DNA of 11,266 bases, taken from JABFRJ01 sp964389095. GTDB lineage: Bacteria > Pseudomonadota > Alphaproteobacteria > Rhizobiales > Hyphomicrobiaceae. The notes beneath the pieces were generated by a model. That model had not been told where the DNA came from. It ran no database searches and saw nothing but the letters and a program-made list of their open reading frames with translations. Numbering within the stretch: position 1 is the stretch's first letter; every line of letters starts with the position of its first letter. This document shows, piece by piece, positions 1-6,709 of the stretch. The position numbers were made by a program, and so were the translations under genes. The stretch spans positions 1 through 11,266 of the forward strand of contig CAYMEB010000155.1 in NCBI GenBank assembly GCA_964389095.1, written 5' to 3'.

Positions 1-582
1 GCGAGCGTCGTAGATGAATCGTGTGGGCCGGAGGGCCTGAAGCCGCAGAGCCCGTACGCCGAGACCAAGCTCCGCGAGGAGACCTGGATGCGGGACAGCG
101 CCGGAAGGATGGGGCTTCGCTTCATTACATGCAGGTTTGGCACGATCGCCGGAACATCTCCAGGCATGAGGTTCCACACGGCGGTGAACAAGTTCTGCTG
201 GCAGGCCTCGCTCGGCATTCCGATTACCGTTTGGCGCACCGCTCTTCACCAGAAGCGGCCCTATCTCGATCTTGGCGATGCCTGCCGCGCCATTCGTCAC
301 ATCATCGCCTCCGACCTCTTCGATGGCCGCATCTACAACGTGATGACCGCCAATCACACCGTCGACGAGATCGTCTCGGCGATCAGGCAGCATGTGCCCG
401 ATCTCGCGATCACCACGGTCGACGAAAGGATCATGAACCAGCTTTCCTACGAAGTCCTCGATGAACGGATCCGCGAAACCGGATTCCGACCCGCCGGGTC
501 AATCCCCGCGGCGATTGCGGACACATTGCGGCTGCTTGGATCCCGGGCCCCGCGAACAACCGAAACAGGAGCCGCTGCATGA
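1..582 (+). CDS. NAD-dependent epimerase/dehydratase (extended SDR), 5' partial
   Basis: The reading frame is open from the first base of the window and ends at TGA 580-582, giving 193 residues. The N-terminal NAD-binding part lies outside. What remains starts just before the catalytic region: SPYAETK carries the YxxxK pair (Y19 and K23 of the fragment). It is followed by CRFGTIAGTSPGMRF and by QKRPYLDLGDACRAI, the substrate-side region of extended SDR sugar epimerases. Family members are usually about 300-330 residues, so about 120-130 are missing. The likely role is to interconvert or dehydrate a nucleotide sugar in the cytoplasm for the polysaccharide made by this locus. The exact substrate cannot be read from the fragment. 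The stop overlaps the next start in an ATGA junction, implying co-translation. The internal ATG at 88 is not the true start, because it would remove the catalytic tyrosine. Confidence 0.9.
   Translation, partial: ASVVDESCGPEGLKPQSPYAETKLREETWMRDSAGRMGLRFITCRFGTIAGTSPGMRFHTAVNKFCWQASLGIPITVWRTALHQKRPYLDLGDACRAIRHIIASDLFDGRIYNVMTANHTVDEIVSAIRQHVPDLAITTVDERIMNQLSYEVLDERIRETGFRPAGSIPAAIADTLRLLGSRAPRTTETGAAA
567..571 (+). promoter_or_regulatory. Shine-Dalgarno sequence of the CmcI-family gene
   Basis: AGGAG lies 7 nt before the ATG at 579, inside the end of the upstream gene. It fixes the start of the methyltransferase and shows that SD-led initiation is used at this overlapping junction. Confidence 0.75.
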
Positions 583-1340
583 CCACCACGCCCAAGCCGA
601 TCGTCACGAGGGAGGAGTTTTCTCGGATCCAGAGGGATGCTGCCACGGTCATGGCAGGCGATCGGGACCTCCTGAAGGCCGCCAGGGATCTGCTGGCCCG
701 CGGCGACGGCCACCGGTGGCTCCACCAGAACACATGGATGGGCGAGCCCGTCCTCAACCTGCCTCAGGACATGTTCGCCCTTCAGGACATCATCTGGCGA
801 ACGCGGCCGGAGTTCATCATCGAGGTCGGCGTCGCGTGGGGCGGAGGCATGCTCTTTCACTCGACGCTGCTCGAGGTGCTCGGTGGTGGAAAGGTCATCG
901 GTGTCGACATCTTCATTCCGCCCGACCTGCGGGCCCGATTGGCCTCCCACGCCCGTCTATCGAGGCGAATCGAACTGTTCGAGGGGAGCAGTGTCGCTCC
1001 CGAGACCGTCGATCGCGTGCGTTCGATCATCGGCGATTCACGGCGGACGCTCGTCGTTCTCGACTCGCACCATACACATGACCATGTCCTGGCCGAACTT
1101 CGTGCATACGCCCCTCTCGTCGGCCGAGGTTGCTACCTCGTCGCCGGAGATACGATCGTGGAGCACATACCTGCTCCGGCTGACCGGCCGAGACCCTGGG
1201 GTCCTGGCAACAATCCAGCCACGGCGGTGTCGGCGTTCCTGCGCGAGTGTCCGAGATTTGCCGTCGACCGTGAACTCGAAGACCGCCTTCTCCTGTCGTG
1301 CCATCCGGGCGGCTATCTCGTGGCTGCGGGTGATCCCTGA
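579..1340 (+). CDS. CmcI-family SAM-dependent methyltransferase (polysaccharide-type)
   Basis: This 253-residue protein matches the CmcI / rhamnosyl O-methyltransferase family, often labelled cephalosporin hydroxylase. Visible signatures are WMGEPVLNLPQDMFALQDIIW (residues 53-73 region), the SAM-binding glycine motif EVGVAWGGG at 82-90, the acidic strand end VIGVD at 106-110, the metal/active-site LDSHH at 161-165, and RPWGPGNNPATAV at about 205-216. The last motif, with a GDT in place of the EDT of CmcI itself, is typical of family members in exopolysaccharide loci rather than antibiotic clusters. The inferred role is O-methylation of a sugar of the repeat unit or its precursor in the cytoplasm. 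The ATG at 579 has a good SD and overlaps the previous stop by 4 nt. The family call is strong; the acceptor sugar is unknown, and a hydroxylase role is unlikely. Confidence 0.9.
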   Translation: MTTTPKPIVTREEFSRIQRDAATVMAGDRDLLKAARDLLARGDGHRWLHQNTWMGEPVLNLPQDMFALQDIIWRTRPEFIIEVGVAWGGGMLFHSTLLEVLGGGKVIGVDIFIPPDLRARLASHARLSRRIELFEGSSVAPETVDRVRSIIGDSRRTLVVLDSHHTHDHVLAELRAYAPLVGRGCYLVAGDTIVEHIPAPADRPRPWGPGNNPATAVSAFLRECPRFAVDRELEDRLLLSCHPGGYLVAAGDP

Positions 1341-1358
1341 AAGCAGCCGGCGACTCGA

Positions 1359-2615
1359 GTGCCGGATCTGCCCGTCATGCCCCTGCCGGAATTCGCCGTG
1401 CTCACGCTGCTGGCGGCCGTTTTCCTCTGGCTTGCGACATCTTGGCTCTGTCGCAATCATCAGATGCCCCGCGGCACGATCATGTTTGCGACGCTCTCGC
1501 TGCTTGCCAAGGCGATCCTGATTGCGATTGTCCATCGGCACCCTGAGTTCGAACAGAAGCAAGCGGCCGATATTCCGGTGCTCATGCGGGAGAACTGGAA
1601 GGACAGCGGTGTCGAATCGCTGCTCGACGATCCCACCTTCGCGCTGACGACCCTGGCGGCATCTCCGGGATACATGATGTCCGAGCCCAATTATCAGGCT
1701 GCCCCGCTGGTCCATTCGATGGCGATCGGACTTGGTGCCGTGGTGGTCGCCGCGGCGATGGGTTCTGCGACCCTCGGACCCGCCTCATGGCGGGCTCTGG
1801 TCCTTCTGACCTGGTGGCCCTCGTCAATCTACTGGGGGCTGCACGGTTTGCGTGATCCGATGATCTACCTAGCGACCAGCACGGCGGTGGCGGGAACCAT
1901 TCGAATCGCAGACGGACAGCGGCACGGTTGGGGCGGCATCCCATGGATGCTTGCGGCCGTAAGCATGCTGCTCGTGGCGCGTCCGGAAATCAGCCCCTTG
2001 CCGGTGGTCGCCGCCTCGGCGGCGGTGTTCCTGTCGCCGAAGACGCGGGGCCTTCGTCCGATCTTGCTCGCATTCCTCCTCCTGGCGATTCTGGCAACAC
2101 CAGTCATCCTCAGGGACCAACTCAGCCTCGACGAAACATCGATGGACGCCATCGAGGAAGCGGTGAAGGATCGCGAAAACCGCGCACTTGACCGAGGGAA
2201 CGAATCGTCCCTTTTCGGCGCCGACTCGCTGCTCTCGGAAGCGCCGCCATGGCTGCCCCTGCGGATTTTGTTGCAATTTGGCGGTCTCGTCGCATGTCCG
2301 TTTCCCCGCGTTCCCAGAGGCGTAATGGACATCGCCGTCGGCGTCGAGTCTGCGGCATGGATCGTAGCTCTCGCCGCTCCCTGGTTCCCGTGCGTACGAA
2401 CCGATCCCCGCTCACGCCGCACAAGTCGGGTGTGCGGATTGGTCGCCATCGTGGGTCTGCTTGCCTACGCCCCCTTGACGGTGAACGCGGGAAATGCGTT
2501 CAGACTGAGATTTTCCGTTCTGCCCTTCGCGATCGCCGCCGCGACCGCCGCGATACCGCCGAGAATTCGCGTTGCTCGACAGGCCGAGGGGGGACTCCAT
2601 GCCAAGCACGCATGA
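1359..2615 (+). CDS. Polytopic membrane protein, candidate Wzy-type polysaccharide polymerase
   Basis: This 418-residue protein has about 10-12 hydrophobic segments, for example near residues 11-30, 40-58, 118-138, 145-160, 165-183, 194-208, 212-226, 232-250, 325-342, 358-376 and 383-398. WPSSIYWGLHGLRDPMIYL near 153-171 and GNAFRLRFSVLPFAI near 378-392 resemble the conserved parts of Wzy-like and glycosyltransferase-like membrane proteins in capsule loci. A charged loop spans about 252-297. No other polymerase candidate exists in the window and a flippase lies two genes downstream, so polymerisation of repeat units at the outer face of the inner membrane is the best guess. These proteins diverge too fast to be certain by eye; a membrane glycosyltransferase is an alternative. 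The start is uncertain: GTG at 1359 or ATG at 1377, neither with a clear SD. The end overlaps the next gene by 17 nt. Confidence 0.75.
   Translation: MPDLPVMPLPEFAVLTLLAAVFLWLATSWLCRNHQMPRGTIMFATLSLLAKAILIAIVHRHPEFEQKQAADIPVLMRENWKDSGVESLLDDPTFALTTLAASPGYMMSEPNYQAAPLVHSMAIGLGAVVVAAAMGSATLGPASWRALVLLTWWPSSIYWGLHGLRDPMIYLATSTAVAGTIRIADGQRHGWGGIPWMLAAVSMLLVARPEISPLPVVAASAAVFLSPKTRGLRPILLAFLLLAILATPVILRDQLSLDETSMDAIEEAVKDRENRALDRGNESSLFGADSLLSEAPPWLPLRILLQFGGLVACPFPRVPRGVMDIAVGVESAAWIVALAAPWFPCVRTDPRSRRTSRVCGLVAIVGLLAYAPLTVNAGNAFRLRFSVLPFAIAAATAAIPPRIRVARQAEGGLHAKHA
2586..2593 (+). promoter_or_regulatory. Shine-Dalgarno sequence deciding the glycosyltransferase start
   Basis: GAGGGGGG ends 5 nt before the ATG at 2599. 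It supports 2599 over the in-frame TTG at 2572, which lies upstream of this purine run. Confidence 0.65.
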
Positions 2616-3705
2616 TCCCAAGGAGCTCTCCCGCGTCACCGTGGTCCTGACGCTGTTCGGTCGCCACGAATTCACGCCACGGTGGCTTGCCCATGCTCGA
2701 AGGGAGTTGCACGGTTCGAATGTTCTCGTGGCGGACGGCAGCCCCGAAGAGTTGCCTTCAACATCACTCGACGCGATTCGACAAGCGCAGCAGGACCTGA
2801 ACATCACCTACATCCGCTATTCGGCGGACCGGGACATTCTTGACTACCAACGCAAGCTTGGCGACGTGGTCGGAAGAGTCGTGACACCGTATGTGATGCT
2901 CGCCGACAACGACGACTTCCACTGCGGGGATGGCGTGCGTAGGTCCATGACTGCCCTCGAAACCAACTCCAGTCTCGCCACCGCCCGAGGCCGAGTAGTG
3001 GGCGTGAGGGTCTCAGGCCGCCTGAATGGTCCTCAGTTCCCGATCCACGCTCGTCACGCAAGCTGTTTCGACTACGAGTTCCACCAGCGTTTGGATGCGC
3101 AGACGGCTTCAGAGCGGGTGCACGTGCATTCGCGAAGGTATGCAGCCACCTGGTACGCGGTTATGCGTACGGAATTGGCCCGCGACTGGAGTTCGCGGAT
3201 CGCGTCCAACCCGATGGGGGACCTGGGCCTCGTAGAGTGGATGCAGTCCTGCCTCGGCTGCGCTGCTGGACCGCAGTTGGTTGCAGACTGGCCCTTCCTG
3301 TTCCGTCAGCACAATGTCACCAGCAAAATGAGCGACACGTTGCGTCGCCGGGCCGACCAGATTGACGGACTGTGTCTGGCAACGTGGTCGACGGACTGCT
3401 CGCGCGCCATTCATGCCGTCGCCAAGTCCATGAGCCAATACGACGGCATCTCCATGGCCGAGGCCGAGACTCACGCCCGCCGCGCGCTGCACGACTACCT
3501 GCAGACCCGGATCCTTCGACAGACCGTCAGTTCCGAGGCACAATCCCTCGCAGGGATCCGCTGGATGCTCGGGGTGGTCGCAGGCCGACTCGTCCAGCGA
3601 TGGGGAATCGGAGGTCTTCACGCGCTTCTCTCTCGAGCCGGGATACGCGTCGGACCATCGGCCGGGATCCACCGCGTCCTTCCCAGCCTCCGGGACGAGG
3701 CCTGA
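2599..3705 (+). CDS. Family 2-like glycosyltransferase, TIGR00180 type
   Basis: The protein is 368 residues from ATG 2599. Its N-terminal GT-A fold begins with VTVVLTLFGRHEFTPRWL (13-30), followed by VLVADGSPEE (about 42-51) and the acidic YVMLADNDDF (98-107). The last is the DxD-like nucleotide-sugar and metal site seen in TIGR00180 glycosyltransferases. FRQHNVTSK (235-243) matches the conserved C-terminal REHN-like block of that group. There are no membrane segments, so it is a cytoplasmic or peripheral enzyme that probably adds one sugar to the lipid-linked repeat unit. Residues about 250-368 form a helical, Arg-rich tail beyond the catalytic core. It starts inside the end of the membrane-protein gene and its TGA shares one base with the flippase ATG (TGATG), so all three are probably translated together. 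Donor and acceptor cannot be read from the sequence. Confidence 0.85.
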   Translation: MPSTHDPKELSRVTVVLTLFGRHEFTPRWLAHARRELHGSNVLVADGSPEELPSTSLDAIRQAQQDLNITYIRYSADRDILDYQRKLGDVVGRVVTPYVMLADNDDFHCGDGVRRSMTALETNSSLATARGRVVGVRVSGRLNGPQFPIHARHASCFDYEFHQRLDAQTASERVHVHSRRYAATWYAVMRTELARDWSSRIASNPMGDLGLVEWMQSCLGCAAGPQLVADWPFLFRQHNVTSKMSDTLRRRADQIDGLCLATWSTDCSRAIHAVAKSMSQYDGISMAEAETHARRALHDYLQTRILRQTVSSEAQSLAGIRWMLGVVAGRLVQRWGIGGLHALLSRAGIRVGPSAGIHRVLPSLRDEA

Positions 3706-5027
3706 TGAACACCAAATTTCGGCGACGCAACATCCTGCAGCAAGCCATCGCGTCGGGCGCGCTGGCTCTTGCGGAACTGGTCGTCGCGCTCCTGTGCGCC
3801 AACGCACTGGGCCCCGACGGGCTCGGGCAGTTGGCTGCGGCAACTTCGCTGGCTACCGTCGCCTTCGCATTGGTGGACCTTCGACTGCAGGAGGCCACCG
3901 TGGTGATGTGCGCCTCGCTTGAATGCGGCGACGCATGCGACGAGCGTGCCTCCGTGCTGCGACGATTGCTGTTCCTCGATGTCGCCAGCGGGTTTCTTGG
4001 CTTCGGCATGATGTCAACGCTCGCCGCCGTCTCAGCGTTCCTGCCTCGGTCGCTTGCAACCGGCTCATCGCTGCTTTTCACCGCGGGGGCAGCGATCTTC
4101 GTGAAGAACGCGGGGAATGCGGTCTGCCGCGCCTATCTTCGCATCACCGGGCGATACGCGGTACTCGCGACTTGCACATCCGCGGGCGCCATGGCACGTG
4201 TCGCGGTGCTGTTGCCGATCACGACAGACACGTCGGTCGCGGCAGCGTCTGATGTGCTCATGCTCTTGCTGGCTGGCAACGCCATCGCAGGCGCCTTGCT
4301 CGTGCTACCGACCATCGGCCTCGCGGTCGTCCGCGACCGAATGGCTGGCAGCATGGCGCCGATTCGACGCCGGACGGCATCGCGCCTGTGGCGATTCGTC
4401 CGCGGGTCCTGGATGCAGTCCCTGTCACTCGCACCACTCCGCGAGATGGACATCGTCATACTTGCCGCGGTGGCGGGAGACGCCGCCGTGGGCACCTACC
4501 GTCTCGCTCGTGTCGGAATCCAGGCGATCGACGCGCTACTCAGTCCCATCCATCTCGTCGTCTTCCCGCATGTCGCACGGCTACTGGCTCAGGAGACCAC
4601 GGCGGATCTCGCTGCATTCCTTCGACGGCTGACGATCAACCTGGGGCTGTTCGGCGGGATGATCGCGGGGCTCGGTTTCGTCTTCGCGCCCGTTTTGGTA
4701 GAGGCCACTGTCGGCGAGTCGTTCCGATCCGCGGTGCCACTCCTGCAGGCCATCCTGGTGATGGCGCCTCTTGTGGCGATGACGCTGTGGGCGGGGCCGC
4801 TGCTGGTCGCTGCCGGCGCGACGCACCGCGCCGCTATCACTACGGCCATCGCGGGCATCGTGAGCGTTGTGGTGACCGGCGTCGTCGCGACGACCGCCGG
4901 AGCATGGGGACCTGTGGCTGGTTTCGCAACCTTCGTCGCTGTATACGCCGCCGCCTCACTCGCCGCCGGAAGTCGGGACGCGAAGCTCAGGCCCGTCCTC
5001 GCCGCCATCTGCCGGCCTGCGAATTAG
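3705..5027 (+). CDS. Wzx-type polysaccharide flippase (MOP superfamily)
   Basis: The 440-residue protein is hydrophobic nearly throughout, as expected for the 12-14 helix MOP/Wzx fold. The N-terminus has the family hallmarks: a short basic start (MNTKFRRR), a first helix, then the loop ALGPDGLGQLAAATSLAT (about 34-51), which corresponds to the LGPxGfGxya region of lipopolysaccharide flippases. A mid-protein segment with REMDIVILAAVAGDAAVGTYRLA (in the second half) repeats this pattern as the two-fold pseudo-symmetry predicts. The role is to flip the undecaprenyl-linked repeat unit across the inner membrane. The start is the ATG at 3705, sharing one base with the upstream stop, with GAGG four bases before. 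The frame is open upstream to 3372, but that extension is Arg/Pro-rich, overlaps the glycosyltransferase and lacks family character. This is the only gene in the window ending in TAG. Confidence 0.9.
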   Translation: MNTKFRRRNILQQAIASGALALAELVVALLCANALGPDGLGQLAAATSLATVAFALVDLRLQEATVVMCASLECGDACDERASVLRRLLFLDVASGFLGFGMMSTLAAVSAFLPRSLATGSSLLFTAGAAIFVKNAGNAVCRAYLRITGRYAVLATCTSAGAMARVAVLLPITTDTSVAAASDVLMLLLAGNAIAGALLVLPTIGLAVVRDRMAGSMAPIRRRTASRLWRFVRGSWMQSLSLAPLREMDIVILAAVAGDAAVGTYRLARVGIQAIDALLSPIHLVVFPHVARLLAQETTADLAAFLRRLTINLGLFGGMIAGLGFVFAPVLVEATVGESFRSAVPLLQAILVMAPLVAMTLWAGPLLVAAGATHRAAITTAIAGIVSVVVTGVVATTAGAWGPVAGFATFVAVYAAASLAAGSRDAKLRPVLAAICRPAN

Positions 5028-5033
5028 AATGCG

Positions 5034-5873
5034 ATGGTGTCGACACGCGTCAATTTTCTGCTGATTGGCCCAGGCAAGTCGGGCACGACAGCCATGCATG
5101 CGCTGCTGTCGCGACATCGCCAGGTGACCATGGCGTCCGTCAAAGAGACCTGCTTCTTCAACGACCACTACACCCGTGGCGTAGCCTGGTACCACGATCT
5201 GTTCCCAGCTGCTACCTGGCGCCAAGCGGTGGGCGAAGTGTCGAACACCTACCTGTTCAGCCCCGATGCTGCGATCAGGTCGGCGGCCTACAACCCTCGC
5301 ATGCGGGTGATGTCCTGTCTTCGCAACCCTGTCGATCGGACATTCTCACACTGGCTTTTCCTCTTGCGGAACGCCGAGATCCGCGGAACCTTCGAGGACG
5401 CACTGTGCCGACGTCCTGATCTTGTGGATCGTGGCATGTACGCGCGTCACCTCTCGCACTGGATCTCGGCGCTTGGTCGCGATCAGATTCTCGTGCTTCT
5501 GTTCGACCGGTTCGTGACCGACCGCCTGACCACCTACAACCAACTTCTGACGTTCATCGATGTGGAACCGGTCGAAGAGGCTGAATTGGGCGATGGCGAG
5601 CAACTCGCAGCCGCCAAGCCGCGAAACCGACTGCTGGCGCGGGCCGTCAAAGAGTTGGCTTCGTGGGTCCGACATGCCGGTCATCCGCGCATCATCCAAG
5701 CGGTGAAGAATTCGCCGCTTCCCCGACTGCTGTACCGGCCTTACGCGAAGGCTGAACGGCCGACGATGCGCCCAGAGACCCGTGCGATGCTGGCCGGTCG
5801 ATTCCGTGAGGACGCCGAGCGGGTCTCCGAACTAGTGGGCGAGGATGTGTTGGCGATTTGGGGTCTCCGATGA
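5034..5873 (+). CDS. PAPS-dependent sulfotransferase (first of tandem pair)
   Basis: The 279-residue protein has the full set of sulfotransferase motifs. The 5'-phosphosulfate loop is FLLIGPGKSGTT (8-19, with K15). KETCFF (37-42) is the KEP-like motif, and GEVSNTYL (67-74) follows. The 3'-phosphate binding motif is CLRNPVDRTFSHW (95-107, with R97 and S105). GMYARHLSHW (134-143) precedes the strand QILVLLFD. It should transfer sulfate from PAPS to a hydroxyl or amine of a glycan or its lipid-linked precursor in the cytoplasm, resembling heparan/NodH-type carbohydrate sulfotransferases. The gap from the flippase gene is only 6 nt and there is no SD; TAGAAT at 5025-5030, overlapping the flippase stop, lies just upstream. 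The next codon is GTG, an alternative start. The end overlaps the second sulfotransferase by ATGA. Confidence 0.92.
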   Translation: MVSTRVNFLLIGPGKSGTTAMHALLSRHRQVTMASVKETCFFNDHYTRGVAWYHDLFPAATWRQAVGEVSNTYLFSPDAAIRSAAYNPRMRVMSCLRNPVDRTFSHWLFLLRNAEIRGTFEDALCRRPDLVDRGMYARHLSHWISALGRDQILVLLFDRFVTDRLTTYNQLLTFIDVEPVEEAELGDGEQLAAAKPRNRLLARAVKELASWVRHAGHPRIIQAVKNSPLPRLLYRPYAKAERPTMRPETRAMLAGRFREDAERVSELVGEDVLAIWGLR

Positions 5874-6709
5874 GTCGCCTGCCTGACTTCCTCGTGATCG
5901 GCGCCAAAAAGGCTGGCAGCACATGGCTGGACCACTTACTGAGAACCCATCCCGCCGTCTTCCTGCCGAAGCGGCGAAAGGAAGTCGCTTACTTCGACCT
6001 GTTTCATCAGCGGGGCCTTCGGTGGTACGCGCGATTCTTTCAAGACGCCCCGGATGGAGCGATCTTGGGGGAGTCGACTCCGGAGTACCTGCATCATGCG
6101 GAGGCGCCTTCACGCATCGAGCGTGAGTTGCCACACGCTCGATTGCTGGCGATCGTCCGCAATCCACTCGACCGTGCTCATTCGGAGTGGGCGCACCTCG
6201 TGGGTAAGTTCGCCGAGCGCCGGACCTTTCATGAGTCCGTGCGAGCGGACCCCTCCCTGCTGCAGAAGGGTCGCTACACCGAGCAGTTGCGCAGGTTTCC
6301 ACGGGCCCTCTCCGAGGGACGGATCAAGGTACTCGTGTTCGAGGAGTGCATCGCGGATCCCGCGACCGCGACATCCCAACTGGCCGAGTTTCTCGGCATC
6401 GATCGATCTGGCTTTGTCGCGGATGCCCGGCCAAGAAACGAGTCGTATGTGCCCAGGTTTCCCGCCACATTCGCGCTCTTGCGTACATGCAGCGACTGGC
6501 TGCGAGCCCAGGATCTAGACTTCGCAGTCAACATCGCGCATCGCTTCGGGGTCCGTCGGCTGCTCGGTTCACGCGGACGCGTGCCTCCTCTCGATCTTTT
6601 GGATCGCCTCAAGCACCAAGACTTCGTTCGCTCAGAGCGTGATCAACTTGAGACCCTGCTCGGGCGTCCCATCACGGCCTGGTCAGAGTCTGTCCTGGAG
6701 GCTCGCTGA
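5870..6709 (+). CDS. PAPS-dependent sulfotransferase (second of tandem pair)
   Basis: This 279-residue protein is a diverged paralogue of the preceding gene, with motifs at nearly the same positions. The 5'-phosphosulfate loop is FLVIGAKKAGST (7-18), followed by KEVAYF (37-42) and GESTPEYL (67-74). The 3'-phosphate motif is IVRNPLDRAHSEW (95-107), and GRYTEQLRRF comes at 134-143. The conserved Lys of the PSB loop and the Arg/Ser of the 3'-PB motif are present, so both copies look catalytically competent. Start choice: ATG 5870 overlaps the upstream stop by ATGA, a commoner arrangement than the in-frame TTG at 5858, and homologues begin at about this distance from the loop. Its TGA shares one base with the asnB-like start. 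A probable role is sulfation of a second position or a second sugar of the same polymer; acceptors are unknown. Confidence 0.92.
   Translation: MSRLPDFLVIGAKKAGSTWLDHLLRTHPAVFLPKRRKEVAYFDLFHQRGLRWYARFFQDAPDGAILGESTPEYLHHAEAPSRIERELPHARLLAIVRNPLDRAHSEWAHLVGKFAERRTFHESVRADPSLLQKGRYTEQLRRFPRALSEGRIKVLVFEECIADPATATSQLAEFLGIDRSGFVADARPRNESYVPRFPATFALLRTCSDWLRAQDLDFAVNIAHRFGVRRLLGSRGRVPPLDLLDRLKHQDFVRSERDQLETLLGRPITAWSESVLEAR
6697..6701 (+). promoter_or_regulatory. Shine-Dalgarno sequence of the amidotransferase gene
   Basis: GGAGG lies 7 nt before the ATG at 6709, inside the end of the second sulfotransferase gene. Its near-ideal sequence and spacing support independent initiation as well as coupling at this TGATG junction. 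Confidence 0.8.

Noticed and set aside
461..1081. 206-codon + strand frame overlapping the first two genes
   Set aside because: It is a frame-shadow with Arg/Pro/His-rich composition lying across an SDR and a methyltransferase whose motifs are clear in another frame.
579..1340. Antibiotic (cephalosporin) biosynthesis gene
   Set aside because: The neighbours are all glycan genes and the sequence has the exopolysaccharide-type motif; no beta-lactam pathway gene is present.
2572..2598. In-frame TTG start for the glycosyltransferase
   Set aside because: The purine-rich SD lies between this TTG and the ATG at 2599, so the ATG is preferred.
3372..3704. 111-residue N-terminal extension of the flippase frame
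   Set aside because: It overlaps the glycosyltransferase gene, is Arg/Pro-rich and precedes a normal Wzx N-terminus. The ATG at 3705 with a TGATG junction is the natural start.
5858..5869. In-frame TTG start for the second sulfotransferase
   Set aside because: The ATG at 5870 makes a standard ATGA overlap and puts the phosphosulfate loop at the same distance from the start as in the first sulfotransferase.
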